Below are positions 8,602 through 17,131 of a DNA stretch of 64,000 nt, piece after piece (the stretch's first letter is position 1; each line of letters opens with the position of its first letter). This stretch comes from Streptomyces purpureus (GTDB lineage Bacteria > Actinomycetota > Actinomycetes > Streptomycetales > Streptomycetaceae). The stretch spans positions 122,345 to 186,344 of the forward strand of contig NZ_BMQQ01000013.1 of the NCBI RefSeq assembly GCF_014648195.1, given 5' to 3'. Under the pieces are notes generated by a model. The model was not told the DNA's origin. It ran no database searches and was given only the letters and a program-made list of their open reading frames with translations. A program made the position numbers and the translations under genes.

Positions 8602-8901
8602 GCTCGTTCCCCTTCCTGAAACCAGCTCACGCAACCGACGACCCAGGTGTCACCGGCATCGAACACATTGCTTCCAGGCCATTATCCCGCATGGCAGGAC
8701 CCGATGACCAACATCGGACTGCATCGCTTACGCAACGCGCTCTCGCAAAACCCCTCATTTCGGCGATCGGCCTGCGATACTTCGCCGCCGCAGGTCCGGA
8801 CCGGTCCGGCGATTCTTTGACGCAGCTCACATGTCCGTCGCCGATGATCTCCGCCATGCTGGGCGGGTCATCATCGCCCACGCCGCAAAGGGGACCCCGC
8901 C
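8602..8901. other. 300-base intergenic stretch without a gene
   Basis: This separates the leftward DUF3117 gene from the rightward enoyl-CoA hydratase gene, so it must hold both promoters. AAGGGGA just before 8902 is the ribosome binding site of the latter. I saw no open frame with a start and no strong hairpin. Confidence 0.6.
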
Positions 8902-9702
8902 ATGGCCGACACCGTGCTGTACGACGTGACCGACGGACTCGCCACGATCACGATCAACCGGCCCGAGGCCATGAACGCGATGAACGTCGAGGCGAAGGTC
9001 GCGCTGCGCGAGGCCGTGCAGACGGCCGCGGCGGACCCCGCTGTACGGGCCGTGCTGCTGACCGCGACCGGGCGGGCCTTCTGTGTGGGCCAGGACCTCA
9101 AGGAGCACGTCGGTCTGCTGCAGAACGACAAGGAGACCGGCTCGCGGGACACGATGAGCACGGTCAGGGAGCACTACAACCCGATCGTCCGGGCGCTCAC
9201 CGAGATGAAGAAGCCGGTGGTGGCCGGGGTGAACGGCGTCGCGGCGGGGGCGGGCTTCGGCTTCGCGCTGGCGGCGGACTACCGGATCGTGGCCGACACG
9301 GCCGCCTTCAACACCTCCTTCGCCGGCGTGGCCCTGACCGCGGACTCGGGCATGTCCTGGACCCTCCCCCGGCTGATCGGCCCGAGCCGCGCCGCCGACC
9401 TGCTGCTTTTCCCGCGCTCGATCAGCGCCCAGGAGGCCTACGACCTCGGCATCGTGAACAAGATCGTCCCCGCGGCGGACCTGGCGGCCGAGGCGGCGGC
9501 GGTCGCCCGCGCCCTGGCCGAGGGCCCGACCCTCGCCTACGCGGCCCTGAAGGAGTCCCTCGCCTACGGCGCGGACCACTCGCTGGTGGAGGCGCTGGAG
9601 AAGGAGGACGAGCTTCAGTCCAAGGCGGGCGCCTCGGAGGACCACACGATCGCGGTGCAGGCCTTCCTCGCGAAGGAGAAGCCGAAGTACGTCGGCCGCT
9701 AG
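8902..9702 (+). CDS. enoyl-CoA hydratase/isomerase family protein
   Basis: A 266-residue crotonase-fold enzyme acting on acyl-CoA thioesters. The fold motifs are INRPEAMNAMN, GRAFCVGQDLKEH and the oxyanion-hole region NGVAAGAGFGFALAADYRI. The usual second catalytic Glu position carries DSGMSWTLPRLIG, with Asp, which is closer to PaaG-like isomerases than to classical hydratases, so either activity is possible. It appears monocistronic, with RBS AAGGGGA. The length is normal. Confidence 0.88.
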   Translation: MADTVLYDVTDGLATITINRPEAMNAMNVEAKVALREAVQTAAADPAVRAVLLTATGRAFCVGQDLKEHVGLLQNDKETGSRDTMSTVREHYNPIVRALTEMKKPVVAGVNGVAAGAGFGFALAADYRIVADTAAFNTSFAGVALTADSGMSWTLPRLIGPSRAADLLLFPRSISAQEAYDLGIVNKIVPAADLAAEAAAVARALAEGPTLAYAALKESLAYGADHSLVEALEKEDELQSKAGASEDHTIAVQAFLAKEKPKYVGR

Positions 9703-9732
9703 GGCGGCCGGGAGGCGCGCGGCCGGGACGCG

Positions 9733-10320
9733 TCAGCCGCGTCCCGCGCCGCGGGCCACGCAGGTGACCAGATGGTCGTCGACCAGGCCGCAGGCCTGCA
9801 TCAGGGCGTAGGCGGTCGTGGGGCCGATGAACCGCAGGCCGCGCTTCTTTAGCGCCTTGGACAGGGCCGTGGACTCGTCGGTGACCGCCGGGACGTCGGC
9901 GATCGTCCGGGGGGCGGGGCGGGCCGCGTCGGGGGCGTACGACCAGATCAGCTCGTCCAGCTCGCCGGGGCGCCAGTCGGCGAGCACGCGCGCGTTGGCG
10001 AGGGTCGCGTCGATCTTGGCGCGGTTGCGGATGATGCCCTCGTCGGCGAGGAGCCGCTCCCGGTCGGCGTCGGTGAACTCCGCCACGGCCGGGATCTTGA
10101 AGTCGGCGAAGGCCCGGCGGAACCCCTCACGGCGGCGCAGGATCGTGATCCAGGAGAGCCCGGACTGGAACGCCTCCAGGCACAGCCGCTCGAAGAGCGC
10201 GTCGTCGCCGTGGACCGGCCGCCCCCACTCCTCGTCGTGGTAGACGACGTAGTCCGCCGTGGACAGGCCCCAGGGGCAGCGCAGCCGCCCGTCCGGCCCG
10301 GCCAGCGCCTCGCCGCTCAT
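9733..10320 (-). CDS. tag: DNA-3-methyladenine glycosylase I
   Basis: A 195-residue base-excision repair enzyme removing 3-methyladenine. Family signatures are RCPWG, VYHDEEWGRP, FERLCLEAFQSGLSWITIL and a C-terminal DHLVTC. The Cys/His pairs at the two ends (C of RCPWG, H of YHDEEW, H and C of DHLVTC) match the structural zinc site of Tag. The ATG at 10320 overlaps the upstream DivIVA gene by 4 bases; the longer frame reaching 11379 is only antisense to folP. Coupling of Tag to a DivIVA-domain protein is conserved in mycobacteria (Rv1209-tagA). Confidence 0.92.
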   Translation of the reverse strand: MSGEALAGPDGRLRCPWGLSTADYVVYHDEEWGRPVHGDDALFERLCLEAFQSGLSWITILRRREGFRRAFADFKIPAVAEFTDADRERLLADEGIIRNRAKIDATLANARVLADWRPGELDELIWSYAPDAARPAPRTIADVPAVTDESTALSKALKKRGLRFIGPTTAYALMQACGLVDDHLVTCVARGAGRG

Positions 10321-10685
10321 CGGTCCGTCTCCTCGCCGGGCCGGTCGGCGCCGGGCTTGTCGAACAGGTCGGGGCCGCCCACCGCGGTCGCCTGCGCTCC
10401 GGCGAGCGCCGCCTCCAGCTCGGCGATACGGGCGTCGCGCTCCGCGAGCTCGGCGGCCAGCCTGCCGAGGACGTCGTCGACGTCCGCCATGCGGTAGCCG
10501 CGGGCTGCCACCGGCAGCCGTACGGCCTCGATGTCGGCGCGGCCGACGGGACGGTGGGCCGGGAGCGGGTCCACCAGCTGCTCGGGCGCCACCTCGGGCA
10601 GCACCTCGCTGTCGCCGCCGCCGACCACCGCGAGCGTGACCGCGGCGACCACCACGACCATCGCTACAGCCAAGAACCAGAACAC
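10317..10685 (-). CDS. DivIVA-domain membrane protein
   Basis: A 122-residue protein. An N-terminal membrane helix (FWFLAVAMVVVVAAVTLAVV) precedes a short linker, a DivIVA-type segment (RLPVAARGYRMADVDDVLGR) and a helical C-terminus rich in Ala, Glu and Arg. The GTG at 10685 has GGGGAGAGG seven bases upstream, so it is preferred over the start at 10745. It is much shorter than the polar growth protein DivIVA, and Rv1209 is the likely mycobacterial equivalent. A role at the membrane or pole is inference. Confidence 0.82.
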   Translation of the reverse strand: MFWFLAVAMVVVVAAVTLAVVGGGDSEVLPEVAPEQLVDPLPAHRPVGRADIEAVRLPVAARGYRMADVDDVLGRLAAELAERDARIAELEAALAGAQATAVGGPDLFDKPGADRPGEETDR

Positions 10686-10791
10686 GCGCGTGCCTCTCCC
10701 CGGGAGCGAAAAAACGTACCTGGTGCCGATCGTGCCATGTGCCACCGACAGTTAAGGTCGCAGGCGACGGAACGCAAGGAGGACATACGGG

Positions 10792-11652
10792 ATGCTGCGC
10801 TTGGGACGGCGTGAATTCGGGCCGCACGAGCCGGTGATCATGGCGATCGTGAACCGGACCCCGGATTCCTTCTACGACCAGGGAGCGACCTTCCGCGACG
10901 AGCCCGCCCTCGCGCGCGTGGAGCAGGCGGTGGCCGAGGGCGCCGCCATCATCGACATCGGCGGGGTCAAGGCGGGCCCCGGCGAGGAGGTCACGGCCGA
11001 GGAGGAGGCGCGCCGTACGGTCGGCTTCGTCGCCGAGGTGCGCCGGCGCCACCCCGATGTGGTGATCAGTGTGGATACCTGGCGGGCGGAGGTCGGCGAG
11101 GCGGTCTGCGAGGCCGGCGCGGATGTCCTGAACGACGCCTGGGGCGGGGTCGACCCCCGGCTCGCGGAGGTCGCGGCCCGCTACGGGGCGGGGCTGGTGT
11201 GCACGCACGCGGGCGGCGCGGAGCCGCGGACCCGGCCGCACCGGGTCATGTACGACGACGTGATGGCGGACATCCTGCGGGTGACGGTCGGCCTGGCCGA
11301 GCGGGCGGTGGAGCTCGGGGTGCGCCGGGACGGCATCATGATCGATCCCGGGCATGACTTCGGCAAGAGCACCCGCCACAGCCTGGAGGCGACCCGAAGG
11401 CTCGACGAGATGACGCGGACGGGCTGGCCCGTGCTGGTGTCACTGTCGAACAAGGACTTCGTCGGGGAAACCCTGGACCGCCCGGTGAAGGAGCGCGTGA
11501 TCGGGACGCTGGCGACGACGGCGGTGTCGGCGTGGCTGGGGGCGCGGGTGTACCGCGTGCACGAGGTGGCGGAGACCCGCCAGGTCCTGGACATGGTGGC
11601 GTCCATCGCGGGCCACCGCGAGCCCGCCGTCGCCCGGCGGGGGCTGGCCTAG
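10792..11652 (+). CDS. dihydropteroate synthase homologue (FolP2-like)
   Basis: A 286-residue TIM-barrel protein of the pterin-binding family. The N-terminal signature is MAIVNRTPDSFYDQG, and the second motif reads IDIGGVKAGPGEEV where true dihydropteroate synthases have a GGESTRPG-type loop. NDAWGG and DPGHDFGKS are present. The altered sulfonamide-site loop matches mycobacterial FolP2, which as I recall lacks synthase activity, so a folate role is doubtful. It is divergent from the DivIVA/tag pair, and a second true folP would be expected elsewhere in the genome. Confidence 0.82.
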   Translation: MLRLGRREFGPHEPVIMAIVNRTPDSFYDQGATFRDEPALARVEQAVAEGAAIIDIGGVKAGPGEEVTAEEEARRTVGFVAEVRRRHPDVVISVDTWRAEVGEAVCEAGADVLNDAWGGVDPRLAEVAARYGAGLVCTHAGGAEPRTRPHRVMYDDVMADILRVTVGLAERAVELGVRRDGIMIDPGHDFGKSTRHSLEATRRLDEMTRTGWPVLVSLSNKDFVGETLDRPVKERVIGTLATTAVSAWLGARVYRVHEVAETRQVLDMVASIAGHREPAVARRGLA

Positions 11653-11752
11653 CCAGGCCCCCGCGTGGCCGGCGACACCCCCCTCCCGCTCCACGGAGGG
11701 CCTCCGCGGAACGCACGGGCACTGCCGGCCGTCCGACCGACATGGGGGGTGC

Positions 11753-12502
11753 CTACCGGCCGACTTCCTTCGACACCAGCGCGACCGCCTCCTCCACGTC
11801 GTCCGTGACGTGGAAGAGCATCAGATCGTGCTCCGAGGCCTTGCCCTGGGCCACGACGGTGTCGCGCAGCCAGTCGACCAGGCCGCTCCAGTAGGCGGTG
11901 CCGAAGAGGACGATCGGGAAGCGGGTGACCTTGCGGGTCTGGACCAGGGTCAGCGCCTCGAAGAGCTCGTCGAGGGTGCCGAGGCCGCCCGGCAGGACCA
12001 CGAAGCCCTGCGCGTACTTCACGAACATCGTCTTGCGGACGAAGAAGTAGCGGAAGTTCACCCCGATGTCGACGTGCGGATTGAGCCCCTGCTCGAAGGG
12101 GAGCTCGATGCCCAGGCCGACGGAGATGCCTCTGGCCTCCCGCGCTCCTCTGTTGGCGGCCTCCATCGCGCCCGGGCCGCCGCCGGTGATCACCGCGAAG
12201 CCCGCGTCCACGAGCGCCTTGCCGAGCCGGACCCCGGCCTCGTACTCCGGGCTGCCCGGACGGGTCCGGGCGGAGCCGAAGACGCTGATGGCGCTGGGCA
12301 GTTCGGCGAGCGCGCCGAAGCCTTCGACGAACTCCGACTGGATGCGCATGACCCGCCAGGGGTCCGTGTGCACCCACTCGGAGTCACCTTCGGTGTCCAG
12401 CAGCCGCTGGTCCGTGGTGCTCGGCTGGATCTGTTCCCTGCGCCTGAGCACGGGGCCCTGCCGCTGCTCCTCCGGCCTCGCTGCTCCCTCGGGGTCGACC
12501 AT
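11753..12502 (-). CDS. TIGR00730 / LOG family Rossmann-fold protein
   Basis: A 249-residue protein. The Rossmann core starts near SAISVFGSARTRPGSPEY and carries the family motifs TGGGPGAMEAANRGA and VLPGGLGTLDELFEALTL (PGGxGTxxE). Family members include cytokinin-activating phosphoribohydrolases (LOG) and nucleotide 5'-monophosphate nucleosidases; the long N-terminus (about 75 residues) is typical of the actinobacterial subtype. The ATG at 12502 is used, with GGAGGGAG upstream; the open frame to 12994 is antisense to dapE. The natural substrate is unknown. Confidence 0.85.
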   Translation of the reverse strand: MVDPEGAARPEEQRQGPVLRRREQIQPSTTDQRLLDTEGDSEWVHTDPWRVMRIQSEFVEGFGALAELPSAISVFGSARTRPGSPEYEAGVRLGKALVDAGFAVITGGGPGAMEAANRGAREARGISVGLGIELPFEQGLNPHVDIGVNFRYFFVRKTMFVKYAQGFVVLPGGLGTLDELFEALTLVQTRKVTRFPIVLFGTAYWSGLVDWLRDTVVAQGKASEHDLMLFHVTDDVEEAVALVSKEVGR

Positions 12503-12599
12503 GGCCTGCTCCCTCCACCGATCCGTTGATCCACCGGACTGATCCGCTGATCTTCCCGGTTCGGTCAGGGTAGGTCCACAGACGTTACGAAAAGCGAAA

Positions 12600-13700
12600 T
12601 TACGGCAGTCGGACAGTGAGCCAGTCGCGGAGCCGCTCCTCGCAGTGGCGGATCTTGTCGACGGCCACATGCTCATCGCGCTTGTGCGCATACAGCGGGT
12701 TACCGGGTCCGTAGTTGACCGCGGGCACCCCGACCGCGCTGAAGCGGGAGACGTCCGTCCAGCCGAACTTGGGGCGGGCGATGCCGCCGACCGCCGCCAT
12801 GAAGGCCTCCGCGGCCGGGTGGGAAAGGCCGGGCAGGGCGCCGCCGCTGTGGTCGTCCACCACGAATTCGCGCACGCCGCAGTCGGCGAAGACCTCCCGT
12901 ACGTGCGCCTCGGCCTCGGCCATGGAGAGGTCCGGTGCGTACCTGTAGTTGACGACCACGGTGCAGGCGTCCGGAATGACGTTGTTGGCGACACCGCCTT
13001 CGATACGGACGGCGTTGAGGCCCTCTCGGTACTCCAGGCCGTCGATCACCGGCCGCCTCGGCTCGTACGCGGCGAGCTTGGCGAGGACCGGCGCTGCCGC
13101 GTGGATGGCGTTGGAGCCCATCCAGCTGCGCGCGGAGTGTGCCCGCTCCCCGTCCAGGTGGAGCAGGACGCGCAGGGTGCCCTGGCAGCCGCCTTCGACC
13201 TCGCCCTCGGAGGGTTCGAGGAGTACGGCGAAATCACCCTCCAGCCACTCGGGGTGTGCGTCAGCCACATGCCCGAGGCCGTTCAGGTCCGCGGCGACCT
13301 CTTCGTTGTCGTAGAAGACGAACGTGAGGTCGCGGTTGGGCTCGGGGACGGTCGCGGCGATCCGCAGCTGGACGGCGACCCCGGACTTCATGTCCGACGT
13401 GCCGCAGCCCCAGAGGATGCCGTTCTCGTCGAGGCGGGAGGGGACGTTGTCGGCGATGGGCACGGTGTCGATGTGGCCGGCCAGCACGACCCGCTCGGAC
13501 CGCCCAAGCCGCGTACGCGCCACGACGTTGTTGCCGTACCGGTCGACGGTGAGGTGCGGCAGGGCGCGCAGGGCCTGCTCGATCGCGTCGGCGAGGGGCT
13601 TCTCGGTGCCGCTGACGGACGGGAAGTCGACGAGGGCGGCGGTGAGCGCCGGGCCGTCCTGGGTCAGGTCGAGGGCGGCGGCGGGGGCGTTGTCAGGCAT
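12600..13700 (-). CDS. dapE: succinyl-diaminopimelate desuccinylase
   Basis: A 366-residue M20-family metallohydrolase releasing succinate from N-succinyl-LL-diaminopimelate in lysine and peptidoglycan precursor synthesis. Metal-site motifs visible are GHIDTVP, WGCGTSDMKSG, FYDNEEVAA and the late PLYAHKRDEHV. The ATG at 13700 opens MPDNAPAAALDLTQDGPAL. It lies 97 bases upstream of the LOG-family gene in the same direction; dapC, which makes its substrate, lies 1.8 kb away. Confidence 0.93.
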   Translation of the reverse strand: MPDNAPAAALDLTQDGPALTAALVDFPSVSGTEKPLADAIEQALRALPHLTVDRYGNNVVARTRLGRSERVVLAGHIDTVPIADNVPSRLDENGILWGCGTSDMKSGVAVQLRIAATVPEPNRDLTFVFYDNEEVAADLNGLGHVADAHPEWLEGDFAVLLEPSEGEVEGGCQGTLRVLLHLDGERAHSARSWMGSNAIHAAAPVLAKLAAYEPRRPVIDGLEYREGLNAVRIEGGVANNVIPDACTVVVNYRYAPDLSMAEAEAHVREVFADCGVREFVVDDHSGGALPGLSHPAAEAFMAAVGGIARPKFGWTDVSRFSAVGVPAVNYGPGNPLYAHKRDEHVAVDKIRHCEERLRDWLTVRLP

Positions 13701-13740
13701 GGTGCCGACCCTAACGCGGCCCTCAAGTACGGTGGGCTCC

Positions 13741-14676
13741 GTGTCCGAGCCCGCCATCCTTCCCGGTCCCGCTCCCCAAGGCCGCCGCGGCCGCCGCGCC
13801 CGTGTCGCGGCGGCGTTCGCCGTGCTCCTCGCGCTGGTGGGGTACGTGGCCGTGCAGTATCTGACCGGGGGCCCGGGCGCCCCGCGGTGCCAGGTGGGCA
13901 GTGGGGACAACACCTACGAATTCACTCCGGAGCAGGCGTCGAACGCGGCGACGATCTCCGCGGTCGGCACGACCAAGGGCATGCCCGAGCGGGCGGTGAC
14001 GATCGCCCTGGCCACGGCGCTGCAGGAGTCGGCGCTGCGCAACATCCGGCACGGCGACCGCGATTCGCTGGGACTGTTCCAGCAGCGTCCCTCGCAGGGC
14101 TGGGGCACCCCGCAGCAGATCCTGGACCCGGTGTACTCGGCGGGGAAGTTCTACGACGGGCTTGCCGAGGTCCCCGGCTATTCGCGGATGCCCCTGACGG
14201 TGGCGGCCCAGAAGGTGCAGAAGAGCGGCTTCCCGCAGGCCTACGCCAAGCACGAGCCGGACGCGACGCTGCTGGCCGCCGCGCTGACCGGCCGTTCGGC
14301 GGCGTCCTTGACCTGTACGACGAGCCGGGGCGACGGGCGGCCGGGCGATCCGGTGAAGCTCCGCGCCGAGCTGGTGCGGGACTTCGGCAAGGGCGTCCTG
14401 CCGGGCGGCGGGGGCACGGCGGGGGCGCCGGCCGCGGCGCCGGCCGAGCTCTCCGTGCCCGTACGGGCCACGGCGGCCGACGGCGTCGGCTCGGAAGCCC
14501 GGCGCGGCTGGGAGCTGGCGCAGTGGGCGGTCGCGCGGGCGGACGTCCTGCGGATCGAGGAGGTGGCGTACGCGGGCCGGGTGTGGCGCGCGAAGGAGGC
14601 CTCCGACGGCTGGCTGAAGGCGTCGGAGGAACGGGCCGGGGATTTCTCCCAGGTTCGAATGCGCCTCGCACAATAG
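13741..14676 (+). CDS. membrane-anchored protein with lysozyme-like (SLT-type) segment
   Basis: A 311-residue protein starting at the GTG at 13741, 40 bases from divergent dapE. A short basic cytoplasmic N-terminus is followed by one membrane helix (VAAAFAVLLALVGYVAVQYL) and an extracytoplasmic domain. The segment ALQESALRNIRHGDRDSLGL and LFQQRPSQGWGTPQQILDP resembles the transglycosylase fold of phage tail and conjugation hydrolases (Glu, then GLFQ). Homologues often carry the label heavy metal transporter, which nothing here supports. Peptidoglycan binding or cleavage is inferred. Confidence 0.72.
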   Translation: MSEPAILPGPAPQGRRGRRARVAAAFAVLLALVGYVAVQYLTGGPGAPRCQVGSGDNTYEFTPEQASNAATISAVGTTKGMPERAVTIALATALQESALRNIRHGDRDSLGLFQQRPSQGWGTPQQILDPVYSAGKFYDGLAEVPGYSRMPLTVAAQKVQKSGFPQAYAKHEPDATLLAAALTGRSAASLTCTTSRGDGRPGDPVKLRAELVRDFGKGVLPGGGGTAGAPAAAPAELSVPVRATAADGVGSEARRGWELAQWAVARADVLRIEEVAYAGRVWRAKEASDGWLKASEERAGDFSQVRMRLAQ

Positions 14677-15002
14677 CCGCGCAGGCGTACGGAAATTCAC
14701 TCGCCCGAGGCATGTGTCCGCGCGCGTGGACGACCTTTTCACCGGCCCTTACGGGGCTTCGTACGAGGCACTGTCATGTCTCCGCAATTCCCTTGCGGCG
14801 GTTGGGAAGTGACGGTTCAGCAGAGCCTTTCGCAATGCCCCTGTTCGCCCGTTTCCCGCTCGGCCGATAATGCGATGCATTACGCATTCTTTACCTTCGG
14901 CCGCCGCAACCTCCCCCCGCCCCGACGCGGTTGTCAGTGCGTCCGATTCGCCGGACAGTCCGATTGCCGGACACTCCATGTCCTCTCCGTCGAAGGAGCA
15001 CC
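14677..15002. other. 326-base intergenic stretch with direct repeats
   Basis: No convincing gene. It is more AT-rich than its surroundings, consistent with a promoter for the secreted protein at 15003. It holds an inverted repeat with 6-base arms at 14869-14874 and 14883-14888, and a direct repeat at 14941-14972. Confidence 0.6.
14941..14972 (+). repeat. tandem direct repeat, each copy palindromic
   Basis: GTCCGATTCGCCGGAC at 14941-14956 recurs with one base missing as GTCCGATTGCCGGAC at 14958-14972. Each unit has GTCCG...CGGAC arms, so it could bind a dimeric regulator or fold in the leader RNA of the next gene, 31 bases downstream. Confidence 0.5.
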
Positions 15003-15434
15003 ATGTCCCTCCCCCTGACCCGTCGGATCGCCCGCGCCGCGCTGCTCATCGCGGCAGGTGCAGCGCCCGTGGTCGGTGCGGCCGGCTCCGCGAGCGCCCT
15101 GGACCTCCCGGCCACCAACACGCTCGGCGGCGTGTCCTCCGCCGACACCGCCGGTCTCGGCACCAGCGTCGACGCCGCCTCGCAGAGCGCCACCAACACC
15201 GCCGGTGACACGGGCGGCAAGGCCGTCGGCAAGGCTGTCCCGACCGCCGGCAAGACCCTCGGCGGTGCCGCCAAGACCGCCACCCCGGTCGCCCAGAAGG
15301 CCGCGGGCGACACCACCAGCACCACCGGTGAGCTCGTCGGCCAGACCACCGGCGCGGCGGACAGCGTCAAGCCCGCGGACGGCGGCCTGCCGACCGACCA
15401 GCTGCCGGTGAAGACGCTGCCTGCGCTCGGCTGA
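15003..15434 (+). CDS. small secreted Ala/Thr/Gly-rich protein
   Basis: A 143-residue protein with a clear Sec signal peptide (basic LTRRIARA, hydrophobic ALLIAAGAAPVVGA, cleavage near GSASA-L). The mature part is low complexity, built from loosely repeated GKAVGKAVPTAGKTLGGAAK-like units, with no cysteine and no enzymatic motif. Such Streptomyces proteins are sometimes named ATP-binding protein without basis. The ATG follows GAAGGAG. An extracellular or cell-wall role is inferred from the signal only. Confidence 0.75.
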   Translation: MSLPLTRRIARAALLIAAGAAPVVGAAGSASALDLPATNTLGGVSSADTAGLGTSVDAASQSATNTAGDTGGKAVGKAVPTAGKTLGGAAKTATPVAQKAAGDTTSTTGELVGQTTGAADSVKPADGGLPTDQLPVKTLPALG

Positions 15435-15458
15435 CCGGCCGCATCGGCCGCGGACACG

Positions 15459-15500
15459 ACGGAAGGGCCCGGGGAGTGCGCACTCCCCGGGCCCTTCCGT
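15459..15500. terminator. perfect 21-bp-arm palindromic terminator
   Basis: A 42-base perfect palindrome centred between 15479 and 15480, between the convergent secreted-protein gene and dapC. Confidence 0.85.
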
Positions 15501-15517
15501 GCGTCGTTTGCCCGCGC

Positions 15518-16633
15518 CTACCGGCCCAGGCGCTTGACCGCCGCCTCGACCCTCTCGTCGGTGGCGGTGAAGGCGACCCGTACGAACCGCTCGCCGGCCA
15601 CCCCGTAGAAGTCCCCCGGCGCCACGAGGATGCCGAGCTCCGCCAGATGCGCCACCGTGTCCCAGCACGGCTCGTCGCGCGTGGCCCACAGGTAGAGGCT
15701 CGCCTCGCTGTGCTCGATCCGGAAGCCGTGGGCCTCCAGCGCCGCCCGCAGCGCCGCGCGGCGCGCCGCGTACCGCTCGCGCTGCTCCTGGACGTGGCGG
15801 TCGTCGCCGAGCGCCGCGACGGTGGCCGCCTGCACGGGCGCGGGCGTCATCATGCCGCCGTGCTTGCGGATCTGCAGCAGCTCCCCGAGGACGGCCTCGT
15901 CGCCCGCGATGAACGCGGCGCGGTAGCCGGCCAGGTTGGAGCGCTTGGAGAGCGAGTGGACGGCGACGATGCCGTCGTACGAGCCGCCGCAGACGTCCGG
16001 GTGCAGGACGGAGACGGGCTCGGCCTCCCAGCCCAGCTCCAGGTAGCACTCGTCGGAGAAGACCAGCACGCCGTGCTCGCGCGCCCAGGCCACGATCCGG
16101 GTCAGCTCGTCCTTGGACAGGACCCGGCCGGTCGGGTTGGAGGGCGAGTTGAGCCAGAGCAGCTTCAGACCGCTCGGGTCGAGCGCGGCGGGGTCGTCGT
16201 AGACGACCGGCTCGGCGCCGCAGAGCCGGGCGCCGACCTCGTACGTCGGGTAGGCGAGCCGCGGATAGGCGACCTTGTCACCGGCGCCCAGGCCCAGCTG
16301 GGTCGGCAGCCAGGCCACCAGCTCCTTGGAGCCGACGACCGGCAGGACGTTGTGGTGGGTGAAGCCGACCGCGCCGAGGCGCCGTTCGCACCAGCCGGTG
16401 AGCGCGTCGCGCAGCTCCGTGGTCCCCCACACCGTGGGATACCCCGGCGAGTCGGCCGCGGCGACCAGCGCCTCCTGGATCAGCGCGGGGACCGGGTCGA
16501 CGGGCGTGCCCACGGACAGGTCCACGATGCCGTCCGGGTGGGCCGTGGCGGTCGCCTTGTACGGCTCGAGCTTGTCCCAGGGGAAGACGGGCAGGCGCGA
16601 AGAGACTGCGCTCACGAGGTCGCTCACTTTCAT
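15518..16633 (-). CDS. dapC: succinyldiaminopimelate transaminase (class I aminotransferase)
   Basis: A 371-residue PLP enzyme. Visible are DLSVGTPVDPVP near the start, LNSPSNPTGR, FSDECYLELGW and the PLP lysine in HSLSKRSNLAGYR. The product subtype follows from similarity to actinobacterial DapC and from dapE nearby. Start choice is open: the ATG at 16633 lacks a clear ribosome site, and the GTG at 16615 (VSAVSSRLPVFPWDKLEP) matches many homologues. It follows fdxA in the same direction behind a terminator-like hairpin. Confidence 0.88.
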   Translation of the reverse strand: MKVSDLVSAVSSRLPVFPWDKLEPYKATATAHPDGIVDLSVGTPVDPVPALIQEALVAAADSPGYPTVWGTTELRDALTGWCERRLGAVGFTHHNVLPVVGSKELVAWLPTQLGLGAGDKVAYPRLAYPTYEVGARLCGAEPVVYDDPAALDPSGLKLLWLNSPSNPTGRVLSKDELTRIVAWAREHGVLVFSDECYLELGWEAEPVSVLHPDVCGGSYDGIVAVHSLSKRSNLAGYRAAFIAGDEAVLGELLQIRKHGGMMTPAPVQAATVAALGDDRHVQEQRERYAARRAALRAALEAHGFRIEHSEASLYLWATRDEPCWDTVAHLAELGILVAPGDFYGVAGERFVRVAFTATDERVEAAVKRLGR

Positions 16634-16652
16634 GTACGTACGTCGAAACGCA

Positions 16653-16687
16653 TCGGTCCCGTACAGCGGGCTGCCGTACGGGACCGA
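16653..16687 (-). terminator. hairpin between fdxA and dapC
   Basis: Perfect 12-base arms (16653-16664 and 16676-16687) lie just after the fdxA stop codon and 20 bases before the dapC start. This probably limits readthrough from the abundant ferredoxin transcript. Confidence 0.75.
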
Positions 16688-16697
16688 GGGTGATCAA

Positions 16698-17018
16698 TCA
16701 GCCGTTCTGCGGCGGCAGGGCGGCGATGAAGGGGTGGTCGCGCTCGATGAGGCCGAGCTTGGAGGCACCACCGGGCGAGCCGAGGTCGTCGAAGAACTCG
16801 ACGTTCGCCTTGTAGTAGTCCTTCCACTCCTCCGGGGTGTCGTCCTCGTAGAAGATGGCCTCGACCGGGCACACCGGCTCACAAGCACCACAGTCGACGC
16901 ATTCGTCCGGGTGGATGTACAAGGACCGGGAGCCCTCGTAGATGCAGTCGACGGGGCACTCCTCGATGCATGCCTTGTCCTTGACGTCGACACAAGGCTG
17001 CGCGATGACGTAGGTCAC
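16698..17018 (-). CDS. fdxA: 7Fe ferredoxin
   Basis: A 106-residue ferredoxin with one [3Fe-4S] and one [4Fe-4S] cluster, inferred from the cysteine pattern. The first motif, C-x7-C-x3-CP-x2-C (CVDVKDKACIEECPVDC), precedes a full CVDCGACEPVCP motif. The C-terminal extension EEWKDYYKANVEFFDDLG is typical of actinobacterial FdxA. It starts at the GTG at 17018 with AGGAGG upstream. It is an electron carrier to cytochromes P450 or other redox enzymes; the partner is not evident here. Confidence 0.94.
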   Translation of the reverse strand: MTYVIAQPCVDVKDKACIEECPVDCIYEGSRSLYIHPDECVDCGACEPVCPVEAIFYEDDTPEEWKDYYKANVEFFDDLGSPGGASKLGLIERDHPFIAALPPQNG

Positions 17019-17131
17019 GCTGTCGTTCCTCCTCGGTAGGGCTGGTCTGCGCGGGAGCGCGGCGTCGTCGATGCCCGCACCTAGTATCTCCGTTCCGGGG
17101 GACGATCCGAACAGGAGGGGCGGAGAGAGCT

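Noticed and set aside
9733..11379. Leftward extension of the tag frame to 548 residues
   Set aside because: The tag domain starts at MSGEALAGPDG. The extra part is antisense to the folP2-like gene and overlaps the DivIVA gene in another frame.
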